Of a stretch of 64,000 nt of DNA, positions 45,136 through 55,840 are shown one piece after another (the first letter of the stretch is position 1; the number at the start of each line of letters is the position of its first letter). Position numbers and translations under genes: made by a program. Below the pieces are notes generated by a model. The model had not been told where the DNA came from and ran no database searches. It saw only the letters and a program-made list of their open reading frames with translations. The stretch is from contig NZ_FONP01000007.1 in the NCBI RefSeq assembly GCF_900112955.1, positions 45,435 through 109,434 of the forward strand, given 5' to 3'. This DNA comes from Peptostreptococcus sp. D1. Lineage in GTDB: Bacteria > Bacillota > Clostridia > Peptostreptococcales > Peptostreptococcaceae.

Positions 45136-48100
45136 CTACTCTGCAAGCTCTACTGCATCATTAAGCCTCATACTGATAACAGAAGAAACTCCCTTTTCTT
45201 GCATAGTTATTCCGTAGATATAATCAGCAACCTCCATAGTACCTCTTCTATGAGTAATCGAAATAAACTGAGTATCTTCACTCAATTCCTTCAAATATTC
45301 TCCAAATCTGTAAACATTGACATCATCAAGTGGAGCTTCTATTTCATCTAATATGCAAAATGGTGTCGGCTTTGAAATGAGTATACCAAAAAGAATACAA
45401 ATTGCTGTCAACGCCTTTTCTCCACCAGATAACAGACTTAGGTTTTTCATTTTTTTTCCAGGAGGCTGAGCAGTTATCTCAATATCACAGCCCAAAATAT
45501 CATCATCGTCTGTTATTCTCAAATTAGCATTTCCACCACCAAATAGCTTTACATATACTTTTTTGAAATTTTCATTTATCCTATGGAAGCTCTCTACAAA
45601 CTCAACCTTCATATTTTCAGTTAAATCATCTATTATTTTTGTGATTGACTCAATTGACACTTCCAGATCCTCTTTTTGAGCCTTGTAATAGTCATACCTG
45701 CTTTTAACGTCCTCGTACTCTTCAATCGAATCCAAATTTACATTTCCCAAGGCTTTAATTGATCTTTTTAACTTCTCTATCTTAGCATAATCTATTTCCA
45801 CGTCATCATCTTTCAGCCCCAAAGCTTGTTCAAAGCTCATCTCGTATTTTTCCTTCAGAAACTCATATAATGAGTCCATTCCAAATATAACTCTTTCAAG
45901 CTTTGAATCGAGTTTAAACTTTTGATCCTTGTATTCAGAAAATGATCTTGTTTTCTGTCTTAGCATAGTATTTTTTTCATCTATATCTATCCTTAATTCA
46001 TCCTTTTCAATTTTATTTTCCGAAAGCTTCTCTGATAGACCATCGTGCTCAATTTGATATGCCGCCAATTTTTCATTAAGATTTACAAGCATATCATCAA
46101 GAGAATTGATTTCTTCTTCAAAAACACTTACTTGAAAATTTAACCCGTTCTTTTTTTCCAATGAATCCTCAATGCTTGCCTTTATCCTATTCAATTCCTT
46201 TATATTCATTTCAAAAATATTTTTGTTTCTCTCAAGAATCAAATTCTTATCATTAAATAGCTTTGTAAATTCCTCTAATCCCTTCTGATGTGCTAGCATT
46301 TCAGACTCAAGCTCAGCAATAACAGTAGTATTATCGTCGTTTTTTTCAGATAGGCTTTGAATGTCTTGTTCAATCTCGTCGAACAATTTCTTTTCATCCT
46401 CTAATTTTTTTTCAATACTAGATATCTCCACCAAGTTTGAATCTATTTTTGACACTCTAGTCTTAACTCTATCCTCTTCTACCTTTATCTCTGTGGAAAA
46501 TGAAAACAAAGCTTTTTCTTTTTCATTGAGCAAATACATTTCATCCTTTTTTGTTGCTTCAGTCGAGAATAATCTTTCTTTTAGTGCTAAAATCTCATTA
46601 TCTATGTTAGCTATATCGTTCTTATTTTTTGCTATTTTTTGCTCTAGCTCTAGTATTATCCTCCTTCTTGATAGAATTGCCCCTGTAGATTTTAGGCTTC
46701 CTCCTGTCATTGAACCTCCAGCATTTAAAATATCACCATCAAGAGTTACCAATCTGTATTTATGACCGGATTCCTTCGCAAAGGATATAGCACTGTCCAT
46801 ATCCTTCATGACAATTACTCTACCAAGGATATTTTCCATTACTCCGGAATATTTTTTATCATAGTTTAGCAAATCTGAGCAAATTCCAATTGGCTTTTCT
46901 CTAAATTTCGATAAATCTAATGATAATTTGTTTCCTCTCATAATGTTCACTGGCAAGAATGTAACACGTCCATAATTATTTTTCTTTAGATATTCAATTG
47001 CCGTCTTTGCAGTGCTTTCACTATCGACTACAACATTTTGAATGCTCGCTCCCAATGCCGCTTCAATCGCTTTTTCATAAGCTGCAGAAACCGATATAAG
47101 CTCGCCCAAGGCACCATAAAGCCCTTTTATATCTTTATTTTTTAGAACCTCCTTTACACCCTTATTAAAGCCTTCATGCTGTGCCTCCATCTCCCTATAG
47201 GTATTTAGCTTACTTTGTAAGGCGCTGACTTCAATATTGTAATTTTGAATATCTCTATTTAAGCTCAAAATTTTTCTATCAATTTCTAATATCGAATTGT
47301 CGAGTTTATCTATATTACCTTTATTATTTTCTATTTCTATTTTAATTTTTTCGACATCTTCACGCTTTGACTTCAAAATGTTGCTTGAGCTCTCTAGCTC
47401 CAATTTTAAACCATCGTTCTCAGCTTCAACATCTTTTATTCTTCTACAAAAATTATCAATATTCGCATTTACAGTCGCAAAATTTCTGGATATATTTTCC
47501 TTTTCTTCAAGTAATCTAATTGATAAGTTTTTATTGTCATCGATACTTTTCTTCGTTGCATTAACCTTATTTTCCGCCGACAGCTTATCTTCAAATATTG
47601 CTTCAAGCTCGTTTTGAAGGGTATCTATGAGGTACGAATTCTCATCAATTCTTTTTTCAGATTTTTCAAGCTCTATTCTGTCGACATTAATTCTATCATC
47701 AATCAATTTCAAATCAGATTTTTTCTGCTGAATATCATTTTCTTTATTTTTTATTTTTTCAGAGGTCACTTTAATTTCGATATTTGTATTATTAATAGAG
47801 TCGCTTATGCTTGCCAATTGATCGTTTATGCTATCAATTATCTGTTCTATCGACTCTGATTTTATCATAATTTTATCTATTTCTTCTTCTAGCTGCGATT
47901 TTTCGCTATCCAAAATACTTATTTCTCTCTCAATGTCATTTAGTGACAATTCAAAGCTTTTCTTTTCTTCTTGAAATGACAGCCTCTTGTTTATAGTATC
48001 ATTGATTTCCATAAGCTTTAATTCATCTCTATACTCAATAAATTTTTTTGCTTTCGCTTGCTGTCTTTCTAGAGGCTTTATCTGCCCTTCAATCTCTGAA

Positions 48101-48681
48101 AAAATATCAACTATCCTAGTTAAATTATCACTAGCTTTTTTTAAATTTTTCTCTGCATCATTTTTTTTATACCTGTATTTCGCAATACCACACGCTTCAT
48201 CAAAAATCTTTCTCTTTGTAGCCGGATTATTGCTCAGAATTTCCTCGACCTTACCTTGCTCTATAATCGAATATCCATCCTTCCCAATACCGGTATCCAT
48301 CAATAGCTCTCTTACATCCTTCAATCTACACTTACTTCTATTGATGTAAAATTCCGACTCACCGTTTCTATATGCTTTTCTCTTTACTATTATTTCTTTC
48401 TCACCTGCAATAATACCCTCAGAATTATCTAAAATCAAGGATACCTCACATGAATTCATCTCACTTTTTGTGTCGGTTCCGGAAAAAATAACGTCTTCCA
48501 TTTTTTCTCCACGTAGACTTTTCACGCTTTGTTCTCCCAAAACCCATCTAATGGCATCGGAAACATTACTTTTACCACTTCCATTTGGTCCAACAACAGC
48601 AGTTACACCTTTTTCAAAGAATATATCGGTTTTCATAGGAAATGATTTAAACCCTTTTAGAGTAAGCCCTTTTAAATACAT
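45136..48681 (-). CDS. smc: Chromosome partition protein Smc
   Basis: 1181 residues. The N-terminal ATPase half has Walker A GPNGSGKS (31-38). Long coiled coils (about 165-500 and 670-1010) flank the hinge near 510-660 (YGALGELISV ... RRGG-like GGSMTGGS). The C-terminal half has the signature LSLLSGGEKALTA and Walker B FCILDEIEAPLDD. Works with ScpA and ScpB, both encoded in this window. Stands in the rnc-elp3-smc-ftsY operon. Confidence 0.97.
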   Translation of the reverse strand: MYLKGLTLKGFKSFPMKTDIFFEKGVTAVVGPNGSGKSNVSDAIRWVLGEQSVKSLRGEKMEDVIFSGTDTKSEMNSCEVSLILDNSEGIIAGEKEIIVKRKAYRNGESEFYINRSKCRLKDVRELLMDTGIGKDGYSIIEQGKVEEILSNNPATKRKIFDEACGIAKYRYKKNDAEKNLKKASDNLTRIVDIFSEIEGQIKPLERQQAKAKKFIEYRDELKLMEINDTINKRLSFQEEKKSFELSLNDIEREISILDSEKSQLEEEIDKIMIKSESIEQIIDSINDQLASISDSINNTNIEIKVTSEKIKNKENDIQQKKSDLKLIDDRINVDRIELEKSEKRIDENSYLIDTLQNELEAIFEDKLSAENKVNATKKSIDDNKNLSIRLLEEKENISRNFATVNANIDNFCRRIKDVEAENDGLKLELESSSNILKSKREDVEKIKIEIENNKGNIDKLDNSILEIDRKILSLNRDIQNYNIEVSALQSKLNTYREMEAQHEGFNKGVKEVLKNKDIKGLYGALGELISVSAAYEKAIEAALGASIQNVVVDSESTAKTAIEYLKKNNYGRVTFLPVNIMRGNKLSLDLSKFREKPIGICSDLLNYDKKYSGVMENILGRVIVMKDMDSAISFAKESGHKYRLVTLDGDILNAGGSMTGGSLKSTGAILSRRRIILELEQKIAKNKNDIANIDNEILALKERLFSTEATKKDEMYLLNEKEKALFSFSTEIKVEEDRVKTRVSKIDSNLVEISSIEKKLEDEKKLFDEIEQDIQSLSEKNDDNTTVIAELESEMLAHQKGLEEFTKLFNDKNLILERNKNIFEMNIKELNRIKASIEDSLEKKNGLNFQVSVFEEEINSLDDMLVNLNEKLAAYQIEHDGLSEKLSENKIEKDELRIDIDEKNTMLRQKTRSFSEYKDQKFKLDSKLERVIFGMDSLYEFLKEKYEMSFEQALGLKDDDVEIDYAKIEKLKRSIKALGNVNLDSIEEYEDVKSRYDYYKAQKEDLEVSIESITKIIDDLTENMKVEFVESFHRINENFKKVYVKLFGGGNANLRITDDDDILGCDIEITAQPPGKKMKNLSLLSGGEKALTAICILFGILISKPTPFCILDEIEAPLDDVNVYRFGEYLKELSEDTQFISITHRRGTMEVADYIYGITMQEKGVSSVISMRLNDAVELAE

Positions 48682-48683
48682 CT

Positions 48684-49802
48684 TTACTCCTTTCGCCTAC
48701 CTAATCCATAAATATCAAACAAACTGTCATTTATTTCTGAAATTGTAGTCCTGCAAATTATTTTATCATCTATCATTACTGTTAATATATCGTCACCTAC
48801 ATTAACACAATTTTTTTCGCTTTCAATAGTTTTTAGCCTACAGCCAAATTTATCATAAAAAAACCTTACATTCGATTTTTTATTGCCGATTATTGTGGAT
48901 ACTAGCCTCTTTGGTGCGATTACTACAATTTCATCAAAATCGTGTTTTTCATTGTCTTCTATTAGTGAAACCAAATAATCTTGTACCATCCTTGAGGCAA
49001 CCAGCTCCTTAAAAGCAGGATGGTATGGTCCAGCCACAATATCTCTACCCACTTGTATATCGTCAGTAGACTGTAGCCCCACCCTAATTACCTTTATCTT
49101 ATTTCTTTCAAAAATAACCAGTAGCTTTTTTACAATATCTATGGATTTATCAAGGTCAAACGGCTCATATCTACCATCTAAGTATGCATTTTCCAGACCA
49201 GTTTCCTTTATTACTATCGTTGGATAAATTCTAACGAAATCAGGCTTCATATCGACAAAATCAAGCGCTGTCTGTATACATTTTTCCTCAGTGTCCGATG
49301 GCAATCCCACCATCATCTGCAATCCTAATTTTATACCAAAAGCCTTTATTAATTCAGAGCTATATCTGACAATTTCACTATTATGACCTCTTAGACTATC
49401 AATCAATACATCGTTGTCCATGGACTGTACACCGAGCTCGATAATAGTGGTTCCCAACGATTTTATCAATTTCAAGGCTGCAGAATCAATGCAATCTGGT
49501 CTTGTAGACATTCTAATATCATTTACCAGTCCACGTTTTTTGTATTCATACGCAACAGACAACAATTCTTTTTGAATATTTGAATCTATCGCAGTAAAGC
49601 TTCCACCAAAAAAAGCTATCTCGAGATTCGTATCTTTTTGTATTGTTTTAAGAGACTCCTCGATTATGCTTCTCGTCCTCTCCGCAGTCATATCAGTCGA
49701 AACTCCAGTTATTTTTTTTTGATTACAAAAAACACAATCATGAGGACACCCTTGATGAGGAACGAAAATCGGTATTATCTTATTTTTCAACTTATTCACC
49801 AT
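48684..49802 (-). CDS. Elp3-like radical SAM protein
   Basis: 372 residues. The 4Fe-4S motif is CPHDCVFC (about residues 19-26, CxxxCxxC), followed by AFFGGSFTAID, MSTRPDCID, ELGVQSMDND and MMVGLPSDTEE. The C-terminal half ends in a small domain. This Firmicutes family resembles the radical SAM half of elongator protein 3 but lacks the acetyltransferase domain; the function, probably RNA or protein modification, is unknown. Lies two bases before smc. Confidence 0.87.
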   Translation of the reverse strand: MVNKLKNKIIPIFVPHQGCPHDCVFCNQKKITGVSTDMTAERTRSIIEESLKTIQKDTNLEIAFFGGSFTAIDSNIQKELLSVAYEYKKRGLVNDIRMSTRPDCIDSAALKLIKSLGTTIIELGVQSMDNDVLIDSLRGHNSEIVRYSSELIKAFGIKLGLQMMVGLPSDTEEKCIQTALDFVDMKPDFVRIYPTIVIKETGLENAYLDGRYEPFDLDKSIDIVKKLLVIFERNKIKVIRVGLQSTDDIQVGRDIVAGPYHPAFKELVASRMVQDYLVSLIEDNEKHDFDEIVVIAPKRLVSTIIGNKKSNVRFFYDKFGCRLKTIESEKNCVNVGDDILTVMIDDKIICRTTISEINDSLFDIYGLGRRKE

Positions 49803-49807
49803 TTATT

Positions 49808-50515
49808 CTACAATTGACCCATCTTAATCAAGGCATTTTTTGCTGCCTCTTTTTCTGCTTCTTTTTTATTTTTTCCCTTACCTTCACCGAGAACATCTCC
49901 ACCAGACCTAACCTGCATTTCGAACTCCTTATTATGATCCGGACCCTTTTCATCCACAAGCTTATATGTAAGCTTTTCGTTCTTGCTTTGAATTATTTCC
50001 TGTAATATTGTTTTGTAATCTCTGAAGATATTTCCATCAATTGTATTATGAATAGTATCTCTTAGGTAAAAAAGTATAAATTCTTTTGCACATTCATACC
50101 CACCGTCAATATATATAGCAGCGATAACTGCTTCAATCGCATCTGCCAATATTGAAATCCTATTTCTTCCTCCAGATATTTTTTCTCCCTTACCTAAAAA
50201 AAGATAGCTTCCGATATTGATTTGCTTTGCAACTTTACTAAGGGATTCTTCACAAACTACAGTAGCTCTAATCTTTGTCAGCTTTCCTTCAGGGAAATTT
50301 TTCTTAACGTTAAAAATGTAATCGCTAACTACAAGTCCCAATACCGAATCTCCCAGAAATTCAAGCCTTTCATTATATAAAAAACATTTATGTTCATTTG
50401 CAAAAGAAGAGTGAGTTAGAGCTATTTGAAGTAATTCTTTATTTTTAAAGCTATAATTTATTATTTTTTCAAATTCTAATAAGTCTTTTTTCATAGACTC
50501 CTTCAATGATGTCAT
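49808..50515 (-). CDS. rnc: Ribonuclease III
   Basis: 235 residues. Double-strand RNA endonuclease for rRNA processing. The RNase III signature NERLEFLGDSVLGLVVSDYIF-type block is at residues 48-68, with metal ligands E52/D56 and the later ADAIEAVIAAIYIDGG. C-terminal dsRNA-binding domain (about 160-230). ATG 50515 has GGAGG eight bases upstream; a TTG at 50530 is part of that site. Confidence 0.96.
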   Translation of the reverse strand: MTSLKESMKKDLLEFEKIINYSFKNKELLQIALTHSSFANEHKCFLYNERLEFLGDSVLGLVVSDYIFNVKKNFPEGKLTKIRATVVCEESLSKVAKQINIGSYLFLGKGEKISGGRNRISILADAIEAVIAAIYIDGGYECAKEFILFYLRDTIHNTIDGNIFRDYKTILQEIIQSKNEKLTYKLVDEKGPDHNKEFEMQVRSGGDVLGEGKGKNKKEAEKEAAKNALIKMGQL

Positions 50516-50537
50516 TAACAATTCCTCCAATTATCAA

Positions 50538-50571
50538 TTTAAACTGGAGAGAAAAATCCCTCCAGTTTAAA
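50538..50571 (-). terminator. Hairpin after efp
   Basis: The 12-base arms TTTAAACTGGAG and CTCCAGTTTAAA are perfect. The T-run is weak, so termination may be partial. Confidence 0.6.
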
Positions 50572-50581
50572 GAACAAAATA

Positions 50582-51142
50582 TTAATTTACTCTTGATAAA
50601 TATTCACTAGTTCTAGTGTCTATCTTAACCTTGTCACCAACGTTAATAAACAATGGAACCTGAATAACTGCACCAGTTTCAACTGTAGCAGCCTTCGTAA
50701 CGTTACTCGCAGTATCACCCTTGATTCCTGGTTCAGTTTCAATTACTTCCAGCTCTACAAAATTAGGTCCTTCAACCTGGAAAGGTGATCCCTGATAAAA
50801 TCTTATTGTTGCAACTTCATTTTCCTTTAGGAATTTAATCGCATCTTCTACCTGCTCATAATTTAGAGGTATCTGATCATATGTTTCTTCATCCATAAAG
50901 TAATATAATTCACCATCACTGTACAAATACTGCATCTGCTTAGTTTCTATATTGGCTTTTGGGAATTTATCACTTGGATTGAATGCTTCTTCTCTTATTG
51001 CTCCCGTTATTAGATTTTTGTATTTTGTTCTAACAAAAGCAGCCCCTTTTCCTGGCTTAACATGTTGAAAATCAACAACTAAGCATGGCTGTCCGTCTTT
51101 TTCAAAAGTTACACCTTTTCTAAAATCACTAGCTGTTACCAT
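50582..51142 (-). CDS. efp: Elongation factor P
   Basis: 186 residues, three beta-barrel domains. Relieves stalling at polyproline. The tip residue is K32 in [13 protein letters not shown], the position modified in many bacteria. [17 protein letters not shown] is the standard N-terminus. Own transcription unit. Confidence 0.97.
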   Translation of the reverse strand: MVTASDFRKGVTFEKDGQPCLVVDFQHVKPGKGAAFVRTKYKNLITGAIREEAFNPSDKFPKANIETKQMQYLYSDGELYYFMDEETYDQIPLNYEQVEDAIKFLKENEVATIRFYQGSPFQVEGPNFVELEVIETEPGIKGDTASNVTKAATVETGAVIQVPLFINVGDKVKIDTRTSEYLSRVN

Positions 51143-51296
51143 TATATATCCTCCATAGACTCAAATAATTATCTCATTAATTATACCATTAAGGTGTTGA
51201 TTTGTCTATATTTCTAGATATTTTATTATAAATATGATACAATAATTATAAGTTGAATGTAATGTTAAATGTTTTTTACGATAAGGAGGAGTTTAT

Positions 51297-52448
51297 GTGA
51301 AAGCATCAAAAAATTCTGATTTTTATATTCCAAAATTGATACCTAAGGAAAAACTTTTCTTATTATCAATGATTGTTTTCATTTCAATAGCAACCATATC
51401 ATGCTCGAAAAATACAGTCGTTGAAAATGCTTTAGAAAATTCGGCATCTGTATCCCAGTCAGTCTCATCAAGCTATGATGAAAATTTTACCAAGCTTATG
51501 GAAAATAAAAACACATCTTTCGACGACAAGGAAAAAATAATATCAATAATAAATCAAATTCCAATGAGCGATGAAGTAAAAAAAATAAATGTTGAATTTC
51601 CAAAAGATGACTCCAATAAAAGCTTGGTTATTAATTTAAAGTCCACACGAGAAATTAACGACTATGTAGGTTCTATATCAGTAAGAGCTGTGGATTATCA
51701 ATCAATATTTATTTTTTATCTGGTACAGGATCTGGATTCAATAGCTTGGAATATTGATAACAAAACAAAAATTGATATTTCAAGAAAGGATTTCGATAAT
51801 AATACAGATTCTACTCCAATCACAAAAAATAGAAACGATACTGAATTAAAGCTTGATTTCGCATCCATGGTAAATTCTGCAGCAAGTTACAGTAGAGAAA
51901 GGGGAAATGTTAGAAGCTCCTATAAAAATAATAAGGAAGAACCTGCAAATAACGCTCTAAAGAAAGTTGACTTTAATACCTTCATGACAGAAAATAATAG
52001 CTTTAATGCTGACCCTACTTGGTACCTAATCAACGGATATAACACTGACAAGGTTTGCTTAGCTAATGGAAAAGCAATTTTTATCTTCAATATTAAAGAT
52101 AAAAAATTAGAAAATAGTATAATAATTGATGATGGAAAAATGTCAACCTCAATTCAAGGCGAAGTCTGCAGAATAACTACAATTTCAAAGGATTTTAAGA
52201 CAATTTATGTATACGAGTTCGGTTCGACAAAGTTAGATTATTGGTATAAATACAATGTTGAAAAAAACGAGCTTACGAAGATAACCGGCGTTTTGCCTAC
52301 AATGGAGGGAATGAATCCATCAATTGATTTGGCTCCACGATATAAATTGACGAAATATAAATTTTCACTTGAATCTACTAAGGATAAGAAAAATCTTGTA
52401 CTGATAAACAATGAAGCAAATGAAAAATATATGCTGTTTAATAACTAA
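51297..52448 (+). CDS. Putative exported lipoprotein of unknown function
   Basis: 383 residues. A hydrophobic segment (about residues 20-35) ends at a possible lipobox cysteine, C36 in IATISCSKN; the residue at -3 is Thr, so the motif is imperfect. The region KIISIINQIPMSDEVKKINVEF resembles the short DUF4825-type domain of some Gram-positive membrane proteins; the rest is unrecognised. The start is a GTG with GGAGG seven bases upstream. Single gene, plus strand, next to a broken insertion sequence. Confidence 0.65.
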   Translation: MKASKNSDFYIPKLIPKEKLFLLSMIVFISIATISCSKNTVVENALENSASVSQSVSSSYDENFTKLMENKNTSFDDKEKIISIINQIPMSDEVKKINVEFPKDDSNKSLVINLKSTREINDYVGSISVRAVDYQSIFIFYLVQDLDSIAWNIDNKTKIDISRKDFDNNTDSTPITKNRNDTELKLDFASMVNSAASYSRERGNVRSSYKNNKEEPANNALKKVDFNTFMTENNSFNADPTWYLINGYNTDKVCLANGKAIFIFNIKDKKLENSIIIDDGKMSTSIQGEVCRITTISKDFKTIYVYEFGSTKLDYWYKYNVEKNELTKITGVLPTMEGMNPSIDLAPRYKLTKYKFSLESTKDKKNLVLINNEANEKYMLFNN

Positions 52449-52455
52449 TAAAATT

Positions 52456-53600
52456 GAGACTGTGAAAAAAAGTCTGTAAATTAAAATCAAAAATGATGTG
52501 ACCCCCAAAAGTTAGAATTTATTAGCGAAACAGGAGAATATAGAATTTTTTCTGTAAAATTGCCTTCTATGTTAATTTTGACTATTAGACAAATTGATTT
52601 TATATAATAAATGACCTTCAGAGTAGGCTTTTCAGAAAGCCTGCTCTGATTTCATATTATTATTTATTTTTTTGCATGTCAATGAAAACTGATGGTTTTC
52701 AGTTTTTTTGATATTAATATCCTATGCGTTCTTCATACATTATTGATAATTCTCCAAAAATGATTCCCCAATTTCTAGTAGGCTGATTCCATTTTTTGCT
52801 AATCTTATTTATTTATAAATACAGTACTTTTTATAATGACATCTTTGTTGAAAATACACTTATATTTCTATTCAAGCGTTTAAATTGTAAATTCAAGCTT
52901 TCTATGGCATTTGTTGTATAAATTACCTTCCTAGCTTCTGGCGAAAGCTTGTAAATTGGTGTTATATAATTCCAGTTTACATACCAAGATTTCATTGCAT
53001 TTGGATATTTTTCAGACCATTTTTCTTCTACAGCATCCAAATTTTGTTTAAACAGTTCTTCATTATTTGATAGATATATGCTTTTAAATCTGTCGCAAAT
53101 TACTTTTTATCCTTGTATGATACATATTTTAATGTGTTTCTAACTTGGTGAACAATACATCTTTGATATTCTGTATTAGGAAATGCTACATTTATCGATT
53201 CTTTTATTCCTGACAATCCATCTGCACAAAGTATTATTATGTCTTTTAATCCTCTATTTTTTAATTCATTAAAAATTGTAAGCCAGTATTTTGAAGATTT
53301 TCCATCACCTACATACATTCCTAAAGCTTCCTTTAGACCATCTTTATTTATTCCTAGATGTTCATTCATTTCTGACTCAAGCATATCTTGAAGAGTCTCT
53401 CCTAACAAGTCTTTTAACGCTTCTTGAATATCTTTTGCTGTCTTTATATCATATGTTGATATTAACTCTGCAATTATATTCTTTTTTGTTGGATTCATTG
53501 GTTTTCTTTTTTTCTTCTCATATCAAAAATCCCTCCTATGATAATTATATATTTTACTATAGAAGGACTTATTTTTATTTACAGGCTTTTTTGCATACTC
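52456..53600. mobile_element. Degraded IS256-family insertion sequence
   Basis: The left end GAGACTGTGAAAAAAAGTCT (from 52456) and the right end (complement of about 53575-53600) carry imperfect terminal inverted repeats of the IS256 type. Length is about 1.15 kb, shorter than the usual 1.3 kb. The eight bases on either side do not match, so no target duplication is seen. The left 350 bases (52486-52830) contain no recognisable transposase sequence. Confidence 0.75.
52831..53498 (-). pseudogene. Broken IS256-family (mutator type) transposase
   Basis: Two fragments in different frames. The N-terminal one (53498-53100) starts MNPTKKNIIAELISTYDIKT, then jumps from the N-domain (ESEMNEHLGINKDG) to the catalytic region with LKDIIILCADGLSG and YQRCIVHQVRNTLKYV. 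The second (53040-52831) has MKSWYVNWNYITPIYKLSPE and VIYTTNAIESLNLQFK. An internal deletion, a frameshift and a lost C-terminus make it inactive. Confidence 0.85.
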
Positions 53601-53625
53601 TTGAAAAAAACTTCACACACTCTTT

Positions 53626-55020
53626 CTAAAAGATAAATTTCACTTCTATTTCATCATTTATCAACTCTCTATTAAATCTTTCATCCATCAAATTTTTAAA
53701 ACCTTCATTAAACTCATAGCCTATAAAATTTCTTTTATTATTAACTGCTGCAATAAGACTAGTTCCACTCCCTAAAAATGGATCTAATACAAAATCACAC
53801 TCTAAAGTGGAAACATTAACAATTCTATTAATTAATTCTGTAGGAAAAATCGCTGGATGTATGGTATTCTTTCCTACACTCCCTGCCTTTCTATTAATAT
53901 TCCAAAAAAGTTTACCAGAAATAGTATCATTTTTATAATCTTTAAACTCAAATAGTTTTTTTATATTTATTTTTGTATCATTTGATTTTGTAAAAATTAA
54001 AACATATTCATGATGGTCACTTAAGTTCTTAGAATTTGTTGGTATTCCTGATGATTTATGCCAAATTAGAATACCTCTGTAAATAAATCCTATTTTCTTA
54101 CATTGATCTATGAATAATTTAGGTAATAGTATAGGTTTCCCATTTCTAATCCTAATATTTATATTTATCCATAAACTCCCCTTATCATTCAGTTTATCAT
54201 AGCATTCACTCCATACAGTATTCATTCTTGAGCTATAAATATCATATGATTCTTGACCAATTTGATTTTTCTTATAATAATTCTTTAAATCCCAATATGG
54301 TGGAGAAGTAACTATTAAATCTATAGATTTATTTTCGATACCTACCATATTTTCAGAGGTATTAAATATTACTTTAGTTTCTTCTTTTCCTTTACGTCCT
54401 ACATATATATAATTACCTAAAAATATATCGTCCCTCTTAAACGGAATATATCTTATTTCTCCAAATTTATTATATTTATAGTTTCGTAATTTATCACTAT
54501 CAACAATTATTAAATACTTGCCATTATCAGATATTGTCGCGTCTAAAATTCTATCAAACACATTAAAAGTAGATAGTAATAAATGTTCTGTTATGTTAGC
54601 CTTACCATCATCCTTAGTTGGAATCCAAACATTTCCTGGATCCTTTCCTTTAGGATTATAATTTTTTTTCCTTTTTCCCCATTCAACATCTTTCCAAATT
54701 GGCTTTTCTCGAATTTCATCCTTATTAAAATGGAACTCTTTTTTATCTTTTACAAACCAAACACAGTATAATATATTATCTAATTTATCAGTATCTTCCG
54801 GTATTACAATTGTATTTATATAATAAAGATTCAATTTTTCTGTAGCATATTCAATTAAATCAAAAAAATCTTTATCTATATAACCATCTCTATATTGAGA
54901 TTTTACAATACAAAAAAAGTTACCACTTTCAGACAAATTTAAATATTCTTCTTCAAGAATTTTAATAGCTACATCAATACTATTTTTTATAATAATTGTA
55001 TTATATTTCACTTTCAACAT
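53626..55020 (-). CDS. DNA methyltransferase (SPPY type) of a restriction-modification cassette
   Basis: 464 residues. Motif IV is VTSPPYWDLKNYYK near residue 238 and the AdoMet motif I is DPFLGSGTSLIAAVNN near 425, an order of the beta class that methylates adenine N6 or cytosine N4. The first 230 residues form an extension without a clear match. It overlaps the preceding methyltransferase gene by 20 bases. Two methyltransferases in one cassette suggest an asymmetric recognition site, one enzyme per strand (inference). Confidence 0.85.
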   Translation of the reverse strand: MLKVKYNTIIIKNSIDVAIKILEEEYLNLSESGNFFCIVKSQYRDGYIDKDFFDLIEYATEKLNLYYINTIVIPEDTDKLDNILYCVWFVKDKKEFHFNKDEIREKPIWKDVEWGKRKKNYNPKGKDPGNVWIPTKDDGKANITEHLLLSTFNVFDRILDATISDNGKYLIIVDSDKLRNYKYNKFGEIRYIPFKRDDIFLGNYIYVGRKGKEETKVIFNTSENMVGIENKSIDLIVTSPPYWDLKNYYKKNQIGQESYDIYSSRMNTVWSECYDKLNDKGSLWININIRIRNGKPILLPKLFIDQCKKIGFIYRGILIWHKSSGIPTNSKNLSDHHEYVLIFTKSNDTKINIKKLFEFKDYKNDTISGKLFWNINRKAGSVGKNTIHPAIFPTELINRIVNVSTLECDFVLDPFLGSGTSLIAAVNNKRNFIGYEFNEGFKNLMDERFNRELINDEIEVKFIF

Positions 55021-55840
55021 CTATTTCACCAATTCGTTTCCTTGCAATCTGACAATATTTTTCAACATTTTCAATATATATCCATCGTCTACCTAATTCT
55101 TTACAAATTTTAGCACTGGTTCCACTTCCACCAAAAGGATCTAAAACAATATCGTTAACATTTGACCAAGACATTACATGATCTTTAACCAGCTGTTCAG
55201 GAAAAATAGCTGGATGTTCATATGCAATTTTATCTTTAGTTGAAAACCCTTTTCCATTATTATATTTCCATATATTCGTTCTAACACCAAATTCATTAAT
55301 TGTCTTTCTACCTTTATCAACTAAACTACCATCTTTCTCTCTACGAGTTATATTTCCAAAAGTAGACATTCCTGCACAGGAATTCTTTTTATCTCTTAAT
55401 AAATTAACTGTTTTAGGCTTTCCCTTACTCATTACGAACATATATTCAAAAGAATTAAAATATCTGTTTGGATGCGGTGGAGCAGAACCAGATTTTTCGT
55501 AAATAATAACATCGTAAACATTAAAGCCTAATTCCTGAAAATACAGTGCATGTCGAAAACTTGTTAAGGACTTGTTTCCCTTGTAAGTTTTATCTCCAAT
55601 AACCCATACCACTATCCCACCTTTTTTTGTTACTCTATAAAGTTCTCTTGCAACCTTTCTAAATATTCTATTATTCCAAACCAAATTATTCTCATAATCT
55701 CTTAAATCATCATACGGAGGACTGGTTACAGTTAGATCTATGCTTTCATTTGGCATTTTTTTCATTACTTTTATACAATTATCATTAATAATCTTTCCTA
55801 TAAAATCCTCAATTTTTTTCACAATATTCTCCTTATGCAA
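55001..55840 (-). CDS. DNA methyltransferase, second of the cassette
   Basis: 279 residues. Motif IV VTSPPYDDLRDYEN near residue 36, motif I DPFGGSGTSAKICKELGRRW near 238. Beta-class N6-adenine or N4-cytosine methyltransferase. It overlaps the nuclease gene upstream by eight bases and the other methyltransferase downstream by 20, so translation is coupled. Confidence 0.88.
   Translation of the reverse strand: MHKENIVKKIEDFIGKIINDNCIKVMKKMPNESIDLTVTSPPYDDLRDYENNLVWNNRIFRKVARELYRVTKKGGIVVWVIGDKTYKGNKSLTSFRHALYFQELGFNVYDVIIYEKSGSAPPHPNRYFNSFEYMFVMSKGKPKTVNLLRDKKNSCAGMSTFGNITRREKDGSLVDKGRKTINEFGVRTNIWKYNNGKGFSTKDKIAYEHPAIFPEQLVKDHVMSWSNVNDIVLDPFGGSGTSAKICKELGRRWIYIENVEKYCQIARKRIGEIDVESEI

Noticed and set aside
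52497..52520. A sequence TGACCCCCAAAAGTTAG inside the IS256 remnant that looks like the end of another insertion sequence (IS3-like)
   Set aside because: Only one end is seen and no related transposase piece follows, so no second element can be supported.
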